From NCBI GenBank assembly GCA_037176885.1, contig JAWWNJ010000158.1, positions 476,298 to 540,297 on the forward strand: a DNA stretch of 64,000 nucleotides, in the 5' to 3' direction. This document shows, piece after piece, positions 1-10,504 of this stretch. The position numbers were made by a program, and so were the translations under genes. The notes beneath the pieces are model-generated. The model was not told the origin of the DNA and searched no databases. It worked only from the letters and a program-made list of their open reading frames with translations. Numbering within the stretch: the stretch's first letter is position 1; every line of letters begins with the position of its first letter. The stretch is from Favolaschia claudopus (lineage: Eukaryota > Basidiomycota > Agaricomycetes > Agaricales > Mycenaceae).

Positions 1-9
1 CAAGCTCCT

Positions 10-365
10 GTCACAACGTCACACTTTCGACCATCTCCCTCATATCTCGACAACAGGGACAAAAGTGAGAAATCTGTTCCGTAAATCGACGGAAAGATAG
101 TCTAGCTATGTCCTCCCAAAATTACAAGGTGAATGAGGTAATATTGACAGAGGAGATAAAATTTTGATGGGGAATCTTGTAAATCCCAATTTTGTGAGCG
201 GTTTGACGAAAATTCTATCTCCTCCGTCAATACTTCCCCAATCGCCTTGTAATCTTGGGAGGACATAGCCAGCCTACCTGTCCGTCGATTAACGGAACAG
301 ATTCTCCATTTTCATCTTCGTTGTCGAGATATGAGGGAGATGGTCGAAAAATAGGCTTTTGTGAC
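10..365. repeat. Fold-back (long inverted repeat) element
   Basis: An imperfect palindrome of about 356 bp. The arms 26-53 and 321-348 are exact reverse complements over 28 bp. Further matching blocks pair 70-92 with 281-303 and 105-165 with 209-269, leaving a loop of about 45 nt. The outer edges also pair weakly (GTCACAA at 10-16 with TTGTGAC at 359-365). There is no ORF. It looks like a MITE or fold-back transposon; no target-site duplication could be fixed because the left edge is close to the window start. Confidence 0.8.
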
Positions 366-972
366 CAATCACGGTCACAGCTAGCTGTTTATGGATGCGG
401 CCTATCTTAGCCTGAGTCCCAGCGAGCTATGCGCCAATTTAACTGTGGAAAAATATACAGGCAAACAGGCGCTATAGCCCTCGCAAAGTGACCATTTTCG
501 ACCGAGTTGACCGGAATTTGAATTTGCCGAAATATGCCCAAAATGGCAGTTTTGTCGAGCCTATAGCGCTTCAACGGCTGAATATTTTCATAAGGTTTGA
601 CTTGTGAAAGTACTTGTATTTGGGTCTTCTTTCATACTGCACACTCAGATATTGTCAGAAAAAATCCCTACTCAAATTGAAAATCTGGCTATTTGGGAAT
701 TCTGCTCATTTGATGGCGGATCAAGGGATTGCACGGCGGCGAGGTAGCATACCAATCGGTCTCAGTATTGTGTGCACGCTCAGAAGTTGTTTGCTCTCGA
801 ATACAGGTATTAACACCGCAATACGGACAAAAAACCCATCGGACATTTTTTTTGCCGAGTTAGTGTACCGTGGAAACAATATCCCAGATTTCGATTGTCT
901 CGTACGCTGACTTCATCCGTTTGGACCACGGGAAGTACCCGGTTTCGTCGGTTGATGTTCCGATCAGCTGGG
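366..972. other. No recognisable feature
   Basis: Only short random ORFs without family resemblance. No repeat shared with the rest of the window was noticed. Confidence 0.5.
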
Positions 973-1164
973 TGTTATCTGCCAGTGGCTGTGCTGGGCA
1001 GATAACATTCTCGCAAATTTCTGCCTTTCACACTGCCGGTGAGCCTCAAGATTATTCTAATGTGCAGAGGAGAGGTATTATGACGCCTCTGGCTCGTTAT
1101 TCTGAGAAAATTTGCATCTGAACCGACAAAGTCGGGGATCGCTGTTATCTGGTCAGATAACAGC
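973..1164. repeat. Pair of palindromes sharing TGTTATCTG
   Basis: TGTTATCTGCC at 973-983 pairs exactly with GGCAGATAACA at 997-1007. A second palindrome at 1141-1164 (11-bp arms, 2-nt centre) carries the same TGTTATCTG/CAGATAACA word. The two could be ends of a small element or binding sites. No duplication or ORF settles this. Confidence 0.5.
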
Positions 1165-1881
1165 GTGATGGGCGGATAGCAGTCACAGTGTGACACGAGT
1201 CATTCACCTCTCTTTTCGTCTCCCTCCTCCGTCTCTTTGCGTTTTTGGCCCGGCGACTGACAGTTCAATGCCCTCAGACATCCAACAGTCACTCTTCACC
1301 CTCCAGTATTCCTCAAAATGTGTCTAGACTGTATGGAACCTCCGACAATCCCTCGGTACACCTCTGGTCAAGTGGCGACAAACTCGGGCTACCTGCCAGC
1401 TCCTTGGGCTCAAAAACACGAACTCAACGCTTCTGGAACACGCTTGGAACATTTTGAGGACGTTTCTTGTCGAACCAGTGCTCTATGTCTCCGCTCTTCA
1501 ATCATCTCGCTGTCACCACTTGAAATATCCCTACGGATGCATTCAAAAAGACTCAATTCTGTAGATGAAATTCAGGACGGCGATTCACTAGAGAGCTAGT
1601 GCACTGGGGCAGTCGTGGTGTGCATCCTGTCAATCATATATCAGGTGTATTTTGACCGAACGAGATGTCGGCAAATCAAGATGTCCTCATCAATTTAAGT
1701 CTCATCAGGTCGGTGTGCATGGTGTGCAGGTGTGCTCTCCTCTAAGTTGTAAGCCGGCTTATCTTCTTCAGAGCTGCCTTTTACTCACAACCAACAAGCG
1801 CCGTGGGGTGATTTTACTACCACATATCTATTACCCAGGTTTGAGGTGTTACCGTGACTGTAGCTGTAGCCAGCTTTTCTA
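1165..1881. other. No recognisable gene
   Basis: Nothing coding was recognised. The stretch at about 1207-1262 is loosely similar to part of the terminal repeat at 52745-52969 (TTTTCGTCTC followed by a TTTGGC-type motif). The similarity is too weak to call. Confidence 0.4.
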
Positions 1882-2306
1882 TGGTGCGCGTCACTTAGTC
1901 ACCACCTCTCGATGACAAGGCCATCTGTGGCCGCAGTTTTTATCCCATTTTTAATTCCTCTTGCCAATCGACCCCTTTTCAACAGAGGAACAACTTCGCA
2001 AGACGGATTTCCCAAATTTAAATATTTGAAGGAGTTATAACTTTTCACCCCACCCAATTTGGCAGTACAGGCCATTTCCGGCATTTGTTGCCTCCACAAG
2101 GTTCAACATTGTGCGGTCAGAGGCCCAGTATTTATGGTACTGTTCCATGCACCCGAGAATAGGCTCTATAGGTATGTCAAAAGTCCACTTGAAAAGCACC
2201 GAAACTGTGTCAAAATCCACGCTCAGATAGGGTATTTGAAAAAATTTCGGCCTCCGGCCGATTTGGCAGTAGTGCAAGAGAAGCGGTGACTAAGTGACGT
2301 GCACCA
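1882..2306. mobile_element. TIR element (MITE) with TA flanks
   Basis: Inverted ends begin TGGTGCGCGTCACTTAG on the left and TGGTGCACGTCACTTAG on the right (reverse strand), 21 of 22 bp matching. They lie directly between TA dinucleotides at 1880-1881 and 2307-2308. It is about 425 bp long with no transposase. An internal word ATTTGGCAGTA occurs twice, near 2055 and 2261. TA duplication fits Tc1/mariner-type transposition, but that assignment is inference. Confidence 0.7.
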
Positions 2307-2520
2307 TACGAGCAGTCAGTAGCTAACAATTGGCTCTCGACTCATTCAATACAGTTACTTGTTCCACACGACCAGTAAATATTTAGATGAAGCAAAGCTT
2401 TGCTTGCGCCTCCTCGCGCAAGAACTGCTCTCCGAGTCGATTTGATGTGGATACTTATATGTACCATCGGTTCATCCTCTTTTAGTATTTTCAGAGCAGT
2501 GGCAAGCTTTCTTGGTTCTC

Positions 2521-2607
2521 CCATAGGTTCTCCCTTTCTCCCTCTTTTTCCCTTTCTTTTTTGCAATTTTCCGGCACGGGACCCAGTACATTGAATAAAA
2601 AACCGTT
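2521..2607. repeat. Dispersed repeat, copy 1 (inverted relative at 60421-60505)
   Basis: This pyrimidine-rich stretch followed by CACGGGACCCAGTACATTG matches, on the opposite strand, the sequence at 60421-60505. No ends or coding capacity could be defined. Confidence 0.6.
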
Positions 2608-2860
2608 TCGTCCTTGAGGCGGTCTTCCCCGCGCGGAAAGAAAGTCCCAGCGCCGTGGGGTAAATCCCAGGAAGAAGCCGTCGAAGTTTTGGTGTCCGGA
2701 TCGGGCATGACGTGTCAGCGAGAAGTCAACAAGTTTGGTGTATAATGTGGCGGGAAGCAGGGTAGATGTGGGGAATGAGATAATAAAGAGAGTCGTCGAG
2801 TTTTCGACAAGTAGCGGTCCGGTACTGGCTGAGATTAAGCAGAGGCGCGGTGGCCCATAA

Positions 2861-3018
2861 CCTGATAGAATACAGTAAGTATAAACTCAGTCGTGGAGGA
2901 AACGACTCGTGTATTATATACCTGATAGAATACAGTAAGTATAAACTACCAGAAGAATCAGTAAGCTGTAAGGACAGTAGATACGAGTGCACATACCTCA
3001 GTCGTGGAGGAAACGACT
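2861..3018. repeat. Interleaved direct repeats
   Basis: A 27-bp word is repeated exactly at 2861-2887 and 2921-2947 (offset 60). A 22-bp word is repeated at 2886-2907 and 2997-3018 (offset 111). The second word contains a small hairpin (CAGTCGT/ACGACTG). The array abuts the transposase fragment that follows. Confidence 0.8.
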
Positions 3019-3390
3019 GATCAATGCTCCTGATTTGTAAATCGGGCTTGATTCCTCATCTCCTCGACAAAGAAGACTGGGCGGCTTTTGTGACACATCT
3101 CAACCCGAGTTATGTTGTTACGGGCAGTAAAAAGTTTTTGAGCGAGTATATTCCCCAAGAAGCCGCCCTAGTTAAACAAAAAACCAAAGCAGCACTCCAG
3201 GATTCCCGCGACCTTACCTACACTAGCGACGGAACCTCCATCCGGCGTGGCGATCAATTCTATACTGCACATGCCTGTACTCCGTCTCGCGATGTATATT
3301 TCCTCGGAGGCCAATTTGGGACGAAGGACAGTCACAACGCTGAATGGATCAAAAATGGTGATACGAGGGCGGTCAGCTGGATTAGTAGGC
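3018..3390 (+). pseudogene. hAT-type transposase fragment (DUF659-like region)
   Basis: The reading frame from about 3024 gives a 125-residue piece resembling the central part of fungal hAT transposases: LNPSY, an IPQEA-type helix, a DLTYTSDGTS strand carrying a catalytic-type aspartate, and a SHNAEWI motif. The N-terminal zinc finger, most of the catalytic core and the C-terminal dimerisation region are absent, so it cannot encode a working enzyme. It runs directly into the broken LRR-like gene on the other strand, which it may have truncated. It is a different family from the transposase at 34.8-38.2 kb. The family assignment is from residue pattern only. Confidence 0.6.
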
Positions 3391-3873
3391 TAGGCATGTG
3401 AACTCACTGGGCGGCACCAGGCGCAGTGTTGTAACGCTGGGGGTGCGGGCTAGAAAGCTCCACAGAACGGTGTCCAGATTATCCCACTGCATCCGCACGG
3501 CTCCGCATCGTCCGAGGTCCAGAAACGCAAGGAGGGCTTGAAGCAGGGGGGCTGTGAGTTTCGTGGCGAGGGAATCGAGTAAGTGGAGCTGCGGTTTGGG
3601 CGACGACCGGAATGCGTCGCAGCGTTTAGTCACATGGGGGGAAAACAGCGTCAGACTTCTGACGCCGACAGCGCAGCAGCGCAACAGCTCCAGGACCTCT
3701 TGGGCGTCCGCAGTGTGTACAATGAAAGAGACGTCCTCCAAGGAGGGGACCGCAACCAGATGCTGGAGCACTGGAAGCAACGGCGGATGCGGATCCATCT
3801 CGGAATCGTACCGAAAGCGCCTTAGGTGAGGAAACTTGAAGAGTGAAAGCGCGCGATGGTTGGGCTGCGACAT
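3382..3873 (-). pseudogene. F-box/LRR-like host protein fragment
   Basis: A 163-residue open frame with leucine-rich, repeat-like spacing (FPHLRRFRYDSE, LQHLVAVPSLEDVSF, VRSLTLFSPHV, VTTLRLVPP), as in the C-terminal halves of Agaricomycete F-box proteins. The 3' end stops where the hAT fragment begins and no F-box is visible upstream. A possible 55-nt intron (GT to AG, about 3928-3874) could join it to an upstream exon near 3929-4080, but the phase did not fit cleanly. Several TGAG|GTACG-like donor motifs on this strand (near 4213, 4552 and 4943) suggest the original gene extended further upstream. It is probably a truncated gene. The function, possibly substrate recognition for ubiquitin ligases, is only inferred. 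Confidence 0.4.
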
Positions 3874-4804
3874 ACATAATCAGCGGACTCTCTGCAGGAT
3901 ACAGAATCACGCCACACACTTCGAGTGGTATTCCACCGCCAAGCATGGATAGTTGAAATCGACTTGAGGGCAATCAGTGTCTACCGAGTGGATTCTGAAC
4001 CGGTTAGTGGCAGCGTGAAGAGACGAGCAAAACGTACACGGACTAGTGTGAGTTGGCGCGACAACAATATTCACAAAGGTTCTGCCATAGAGAGCGAGCC
4101 CAGCGTCGCTACTCCTCCCGCGAAACCTGTGCGTGAGGGTCGAGAACGAGCTTTAAGCTTCCAAGGACGCAGCTACGTCTAGCAACGGGGAAACTGAGCG
4201 AAGCGACGACGTACCTCAAGTCATTCGTCATGTATCCTGTTCATTTCCCTCGGACCTTCCAATGACCATACTCATCTCATGAATTCAATCGCCTCCTACA
4301 CCTTCGCTTTGCTGCTGGTGAACATTGAGAATTCGGTGTCGTCACTTTCACGGGCGCTGACTGCGTAGATTGGGGGGCCGCGTACGACTTGCTAAGTTGT
4401 CATTAGCGAGCTCAGGGAACGAGGATCAAAACGAACGACGTACCCCGGTCCCTCCGCTCTCCGACACCTCCCGCCCGTCACCTTATACTGCTGAACCTAT
4501 TCTCCCACCTTGTGAAATGGAGCAAATAATTGAAGGAAGCGATCTGCGTACCTCAGCGTGCTTTGACGTCGCTCGCTGTCTCCCTAAATCGCGGTGGCAG
4601 CGTCTTCAACGGCGCAGGTGTGTAGCGCTCCGCGTTGTGCCCATCCGATGCCTTCCTATTCTTCGCGTTAGCAGTTCTTCGAGGTCTGTGTCAACTGCGT
4701 TAGCAGAAGAGAGAGTGGAACAAATTCGGCGATGTACGTGCCTCGACAACACTAAACGATAAGGTAGTGTGTCCGTCTTAGTGAAAGGAAGAGGGAGGAA
4801 AAGG
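3874..4804. other. Remnant of a host gene, not resolvable
   Basis: A run of splice-donor-like motifs occurs on the minus strand, plus a 130-codon plus-strand frame at 4370-4762 of low-complexity basic character. No exon chain could be built. It is interrupted on the right by the copia element. Confidence 0.3.
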
Positions 4805-5131
4805 TGTTGACGAAGGCTTATTGCCTTTCGTGAACGTTGGCGGCCAGTTCCTATTCCGTCCCGTTTCTGTTTTGTTTTATTTATTGTTTCACTTTCGATC
4901 GCAAGCGCAACGGGTATATAGGAGCGGATCTAGCGGAACGTACCTCAGTCTCTACCTTATCGGTGTGCAGGCTGAGGGTACGTTCTCCTACTCATATATT
5001 TATCTACGGACACTTACACATCCCTGTAGACAATAGCTTACATCGTATTCTCTACAGGTTAATATAATGAGTCTCTACCTTATCGGTGTGCAGGCTGAGG
5101 ACAATAGCTTACATCGTATTCTCTACAGATT
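4805..5131 (+). repeat. Copia 5' LTR and leader with internal duplications
   Basis: The LTR starts with TG at 4805. Two words are each present twice: GTCTCTACCTTATCGGTGTG at about 4950 and 5070, and ACAATAGCTTACATCGTATT at about 5027 and 5101. A TATA-like GGGTATATAGG lies near 4909. The LTR/leader boundary could not be fixed because the 3' LTR is truncated. The duplicated block runs into the first codons of the polyprotein frame. Confidence 0.7.
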
Positions 5132-8100
5132 CGCAGTCAGAGCGAGATACGGCGTGCTGTCCCTGAATCAGCATTGCTATAGTGCAACACACCTTGAAGA
5201 CTCACCGGTGAAGCAGCTCAGCGACGACAACTGGCCCACCTTCAGGGATGCCATGATCAGTCTTGCTCGCGGGAAGGGGTACGAGGGATACATCAACGGT
5301 ACCATCCAGCGCCCTACTAGTAGCGCAGCTCCGCCCGGATCCGTCATCCCTGCCACGAGCATCTACAACCCGAGCATCTCGACCGCTGGCCAAACCTCGT
5401 CACCATCGTTGGCAAATACCCGCACTCCGTCGCAGGACGAATGGGACCTTCGCGATGGTCATATGGGTTCGATGTTATACCAGAATGTGAAGGATCCTAA
5501 AGCGCATGGACTCTCACCCACAGACACGTCGCGTTCGATGTGGATCGCTCTCAACACCAAGTTCAACCGCTCATCCGAGATTCTGAAAGGGCTGGCGTTC
5601 ACCAAGCTGCGTGCGGTGAAATGCAAGGATGGTCGTCACCTTCGTACCCACATCGACCAGCTCACAAAGCTCCGCGCTGAAGTAGTCCGCGTTGGAGGAA
5701 GGATCGACGATGCTGAAATGAACTCCATCATCCTCCAGTCGTTGCCGCAGTCCGAGTTCCGTGGTTCCATTCTCGGCCTTCAGAACTTCAAGCATACCTT
5801 CGAGCTGGTTAACGAGTTGACAACGTATTGGGAGATAACCTACGGTGAAGAGGCGGCAAATGATCAAGGCGGTGTGGCCAACGCGCTCGCAGCGGCTACT
5901 AATAGCCTCACCTGCAGCAACTGCTCCGTCATCGGCCACACAAAGGAACGTTGCTGGGCTCTTGGTGGTGGGCAGGAAGGGCAGGCACGCGGATGTTGGG
6001 TCGCGCCGCCTGGTAAAGAGCCTCGTCCCCAATTCGTCGAAGCTGCGAGGGCTGCGAGATGGAATGCGAAGAACGCACCCGCTCCGACTACGGCCGCCGC
6101 AACGAGCACCCCCTCGGCCGCTACGGCTTCTGTTGCTCCTTCTACTACTGCACCACCGGCCCCAGGGGCTGCCTACACCTCGCCCATGTCGGTTTACACG
6201 CTTGGTACGACTCTTGACGAGGGTACGTCACACGCCTTATCACCGGCCTGTGCGTACGATGACATGCTTCCCAGATCTAGACGTGGAGGGTCAGACTCTA
6301 CCGTTCTAAAGGGAGCTGTTAATCGTACCGTACCTGCTGTATTATATAACGTGCCTACAATATGCGCTGCGACAAGTCCCAGCGAGGTTGGTTGGTGCAA
6401 CGCCTATCTGGATAGCGGCGCGTCAGAGCACTGCATTGTCAATCGAAAGCGCTTTATCACGTACCAGGAGGCTATCATCGACGGGTCTACAGCGGTGAAA
6501 GGTGGTGGTTTTAGAGTTGCGGGACGTGGGATGGCCGAGATTGCTGTACGTGTCAGCGATGGGTCGGTACACAAAGTACGCTTTGAAGCGCTCCACGTTC
6601 CCGGGTTCGCGATGAATCTGCTATCGCTCCCCACACTGGAAACCAGAGGCTTTCACGGAAAGTGGGGGTCCGGGACCTTATCCGTTTGCAATGGGGCGGG
6701 TAAACTTCTTATTGACGGCAAACTGGCAAAATCCATTGGAAGCCGGAAGCTATACGACGTAGACGTTGTCGATGATATCGACGGCCAGCGTCCGCCTGTC
6801 GCCGCCATCGCAGGGCGCGACCGAAATCAGCCTACAGATTTGGAAGGCTGGCATCGTCGACTTGTGCACGCCGACGTCCGCCGAATTGAGAGTATGGCGG
6901 CGAAGGGGTTGGTCGACGGTCTCATCATAACGCGAAAACTGTTGCGCGGAATGTGTGAGGACTGCATCCTGGGGAAACAGGACAAGGCACCATTTGATGA
7001 TTTCGTGGTGCATGAAACCGAGCCGCTTGAACGCGTGCATGTCGACTTGTGGGGGAGAGCGAAAACTCTGAGCTGGTCCGGCGCCGTATACATGATGCTG
7101 GTATCTGACGGTGGAACGTCGCTCAAATTTCCGTTGTTTCTGACAAACAAACGGATGGAGACGACAACAGAGGCCTTTGAAGCATGGATTGTTGAAGCGG
7201 AGGTACAGACCGGGAAGAAACTAAAGCGCGTGAGGGTGGATCTTGGCCGCGAGTTTGACAATGATGTGTTTCGGGCTCTGTGCACGAGGCGGGGCATTAT
7301 CATCGAACCTGTGCCAAAGAATTCATCATCAGCGAACGGTCATGTCGAGCGGGGCAACAGAACCGTGATTGAGGGAACACGTACCCAGTTAATTGACGCC
7401 AACATGGACCGACGCTTCTGGGCTGAAGCGGCAGCAGCACATTGCTACGTTCGAGGATTCATCCCGTCTTCACGCCATCCCGATGTCATACCGTGGGTCG
7501 CTTGGTTCCGCCAGAAAGACAAGGCGGGAAACCTTGTCAAGCTCAACATTTCACACTTGCGTGTATGGGGGAGTCGCTGCTGGGTAAAAGACCTAGATTA
7601 CGTCGAAGGCAAGTTAGGCGAGCAAGGATGGGAAGGAAAAATGGTGGGGTACATGGGCCGTCGCGGATATCGCGTATTCGATCCAACACGCGGACGTATC
7701 TTTCAGGTGCGGAATGTCATCTTCAAAGAGGGTGAGCCGCACCGAACGCGAATGGAAATAATGGGTGACGACGAACCATTGCCCAACGACCTTGGTATTT
7801 TTGAGGACCATTTAACTGCGGAAGCACCGGAAGACAGTGAAGATGGATCCGATCCCACCCCTGCTCCTTCGATTGTCCAACCACCGGTTGCCCAGCCGCC
7901 TATTGCCCAGCCACCTATTGCCCAACCTGTTGCGGAGCCCGAGCTCCCCCGTCGCAGTCACAGGGTACCAAAACCTACGCGCGCTTGGCTGGAAAGTAAG
8001 ATGTCGGATCAGGAAGTCGAGCAAGCACGGCTTGCGGGGAAGGATTGGGCGCATGATCGTAAGCGTCCGACAGCAAATGCAGTGGACGTCGACTGGGATG

Positions 8101-9913
8101 GGTTTGATGATGCGCTGCTGCGTTCTCCGTGGGCGTTTGCGAGTTCGGTAAAAAGGATGATACCGCGCTCGTATCGAGAAGCGATGCGCGAGCCGGACAA
8201 GTGGGGGCCTGCGATGCAAGCAGAGATTGATCAGCTCGAAAACCGGGGTGTTTGGAAACTGGTGGACCTACCTGAGGGTGAGCATGCAATTGACGGCATG
8301 TGGGTGTACGATTTGAAAGTGGACGGCGAAGGCAAGGTGCTGAAGCACAAGGGCCGATACGTTGCACGTGGAGACGAGATGGTGGAAGGCAGAGATTTTG
8401 AGATCAAGTGGGCGATGGTAGCGCGGATGGAGTCAGTGAGGATGGTGTTTGCAGTGGCAGCCGTACAGGGATTGGTGGTGCGTCAATGGGACTTTTCGGG
8501 AGCATACTTGAATGGTGTGATGGACCGCCCTGTCTATATGAGGCAGCCGACCGGGTTCGCGAAGCAGGGGGAGGAACACAAGATGTGCTTGCTTCTTCGA
8601 CCGCTCTACGGACTCGTTCAGGCCGGTCACATCTGGTATAAATTGCTCGCCGACGGTTATCGCGACCTAGGATACAAGGAGAATCCTGCCGACCCTTGCA
8701 TCAGAACCCGCGAGCGAAACAATGAATAAACACTCACATCGACCCACACCGACGATGTTCTTGGAGCATCCTCGTCAGAAGCGGAGAGCCGGCGCGTGGT
8801 TGACGAGTTCGCAGCAAAATGGGATTTGAAGGAGGTTGACGTGGCGCTCTTGCTGGGGTCGACCGTCGAAAAGTTAAGTGACGGATCAATCTCGCTTTCC
8901 CAGCAACAGTAAGGTAGACCCCATCCACCCTCAACGAACATCACATGATATTTCCATTTTCGGCGAAGTTCACAGAAACTGGTCCGTTCCATACCTTGCA
9001 GCTTTAATTAACCAAATCCCTTCGACCAGATTGTGTATTTGTCCTTACTTCGAAAAGGTGTTGGATCACTTCGGCTACAGCGATCTGCCTCCGCTGTCAA
9101 CTCCGCTTCCCGCCGGTTACCAAATCCGTACATCACCATCCCCGCTGCCCGCTGAAGATGCTCTCTTCATGATCGACAAACCATTCCGTCCCATTCTCGG
9201 TACAATTGTCTGGGGATGCTCTGGCACACGACCCGACCTTGCTTATGCATGCTGCGCTCTCGGGCATGTCCAATCTAACCCTGGACCCGAACACTTAATT
9301 GGTGTGTTACGCTACATCAAGGGTACTTTGGACTACGGTGTTCGGTACAAGGCACCCAGAAGAAACGATAACGCACCTGGCTCTGGACTTGAACCTGAAG
9401 GCCACATGGACTCGGACTGGGCCGGATGTGTGGATACACGACGGTCTACTGCTGGCTACATATTCTTCATGGGCGGTGCACCGGTGTGCTGGTCGTCGAA
9501 ACGTCAAGCAGTTGTAGCTTTATCCTCAACTGAAGCCGAATACATTTCACTAGCTCGTGGCGCACAGCAGGCTATGTGGATGAAGAATTGGCTGACCGGA
9601 GTTTTCTTACCGCAAGAACTCCCTTTCGGGCTCCGCGGCGACAACCTGGGTTCTATCAGCCTCACCGAAACGACCAAGGGACATGGCTTGTCAAAGCACA
9701 TTGACACAAGATTTCATTACATTCGTGAGCAGGTCGAGGATGGCGAAATTGTTGTGTCGTCCATTCCGGGCAAGGAGAATTTTGGCCGACATTTTGACAA
9801 AGGCACTCGGGCGTGCTGCCCACGAGAAGATTGTCTCAGCGTTGGGTCTGGATTGGAAACGGAAGAATGCTGTCCGCCAGGGGGAGTGTTGACGAAGGCT
9901 TATTGCCTTTCGT
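5067..9913 (+). pseudogene. Copia Gag-Pol polyprotein (interrupted)
   Basis: Residues count from the ATG at 5067; the first roughly 45 derive from the duplicated leader, so the true start may be later. The Gag N-terminus contains a DNWPTFRDAM motif. The zinc knuckle CSNCSVIGHTKERC lies near residue 285, protease DSGAS near 448, and the HHCC zinc domain of integrase near 593-635 (CEDCILGKQ). The DDE integrase core spans about 658-770 (HVDLWG, VDLGREF, NGHVERGNR). RT begins near 1035 with QWDFSGAYLNG. An in-frame TAA at 8727-8729 cuts the RT just before its TDD catalytic motif. The same frame then continues to 8909. A 136-bp interruption follows, and the frame resumes at 9046 with RNase H (DSDWAGC, STEAEY, KHIDTRFHYIRE). 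A 1-nt shift near 9777-9786 precedes the usual LADILTKAL end. The protein would copy and integrate the element; this copy cannot. Confidence 0.88.
8910..9045 (+). other. 136-bp interruption of the copia RT/RNase H frame
   Basis: Aligning by the expected copia sequence (SLSQQQ followed by YFEKVLDHFGYSD), 136 extra bases sit between 8909 and 9046. Two readings are possible. One is an insertion with TA at both ends (8910-8911 and 9046-9047). The other is an intron with a GTAAGG donor at 8909 and a CAG acceptor ending at 9029; splicing would restore the frame with five extra codons. A TTAAT-type branch sequence precedes the acceptor. The sequence does not decide between them. Confidence 0.6.
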
Positions 9914-9958
9914 GAACGTTGGCGGCCAGTTCCTATTCCGTCCCGTTTCTGTTTTGTT
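9887..9958 (+). repeat. Copia 3' LTR remnant (72 bp)
   Basis: Identical to 4805-4876, preceded by the purine run GGGGGAG. The match stops abruptly at GTTTTGTT; the rest of the LTR is missing. Confidence 0.85.
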
Positions 9959-10504
9959 CCCATATTTTTATTTTTTGACAACCAGACTTTTATGAACCTA
10001 AACTCGAAGTTCGACTTAATCTCAACAGAGTTTGATTTCCAATTCAACGTGCTTGACTTTTTCCAGTGTGAATCAAGGCTTAAAAGCTCACCATTCAACC
10101 CAATTTTATGTTCATAGATAGATCTGAAGTGATTTGAATTACAGGTGAGCTCTGGTAATCTCAGAATTTCAACAACTATTTGGCCTAATGAACAGGTGCT
10201 ATATGTGACCGGCCTTCCGGCCACCTTAAGGATTTTCGGTATTTTTGCAAGGTACACGACAATTCCATGGGACAGTTTGCAACCCTGGTCATAGGCTAGC
10301 ATCCTACGAGTGAGTTGCAAGCAAAAGTACGAGGATTGATGATGTTTTGATCATTTGGCAAATATTTTGGTCCGGGGGGTCCGAAATCGGCCGAAACGAG
10401 GACGCCGGCCAGGCGTGGGAATTTCCCGCTGGTCGGCCTTGTCCTGGCCGTCTCAATGCACTTAGGCGCGCGGGAGGGCGGGGATTCATGGGGAGTCCAC
10501 TTTA
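9959..10504. other. Junction segment between two truncated LTRs
   Basis: No gene was recognised. This segment lies exactly between the truncated 3' LTR of the copia element on the left and the truncated 3' LTR of the gypsy element on the right. It has no obvious inverted ends. The frames that cross it lack family resemblance. Confidence 0.5.

Larger units (their letters stand above)
4805..9958 (+). mobile_element. Ty1/copia LTR retrotransposon, decayed
   Basis: The sequence TGTTGACGAAGG opens both the upstream LTR (4805) and the downstream copy (9887). The two match over 72 bp and then diverge, so the 3' LTR is truncated. Between them lies one polyprotein with gag, zinc knuckle, protease, integrase, RT and RNase H in copia order (integrase before RT). 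An in-frame stop, a 136-bp interruption and a 1-nt shift make this copy inactive. No target-site duplication can be checked because the right end is cut. Confidence 0.9.

Noticed and set aside
2861..3018. A CRISPR-like repeat array
   Set aside because: Only two copies of each word, interleaved at different spacings, in a clearly fungal context.
4370..4762. 130-codon plus-strand frame upstream of the copia element
   Set aside because: Basic, low-information sequence opposite several minus-strand splice-like motifs; no family resemblance.
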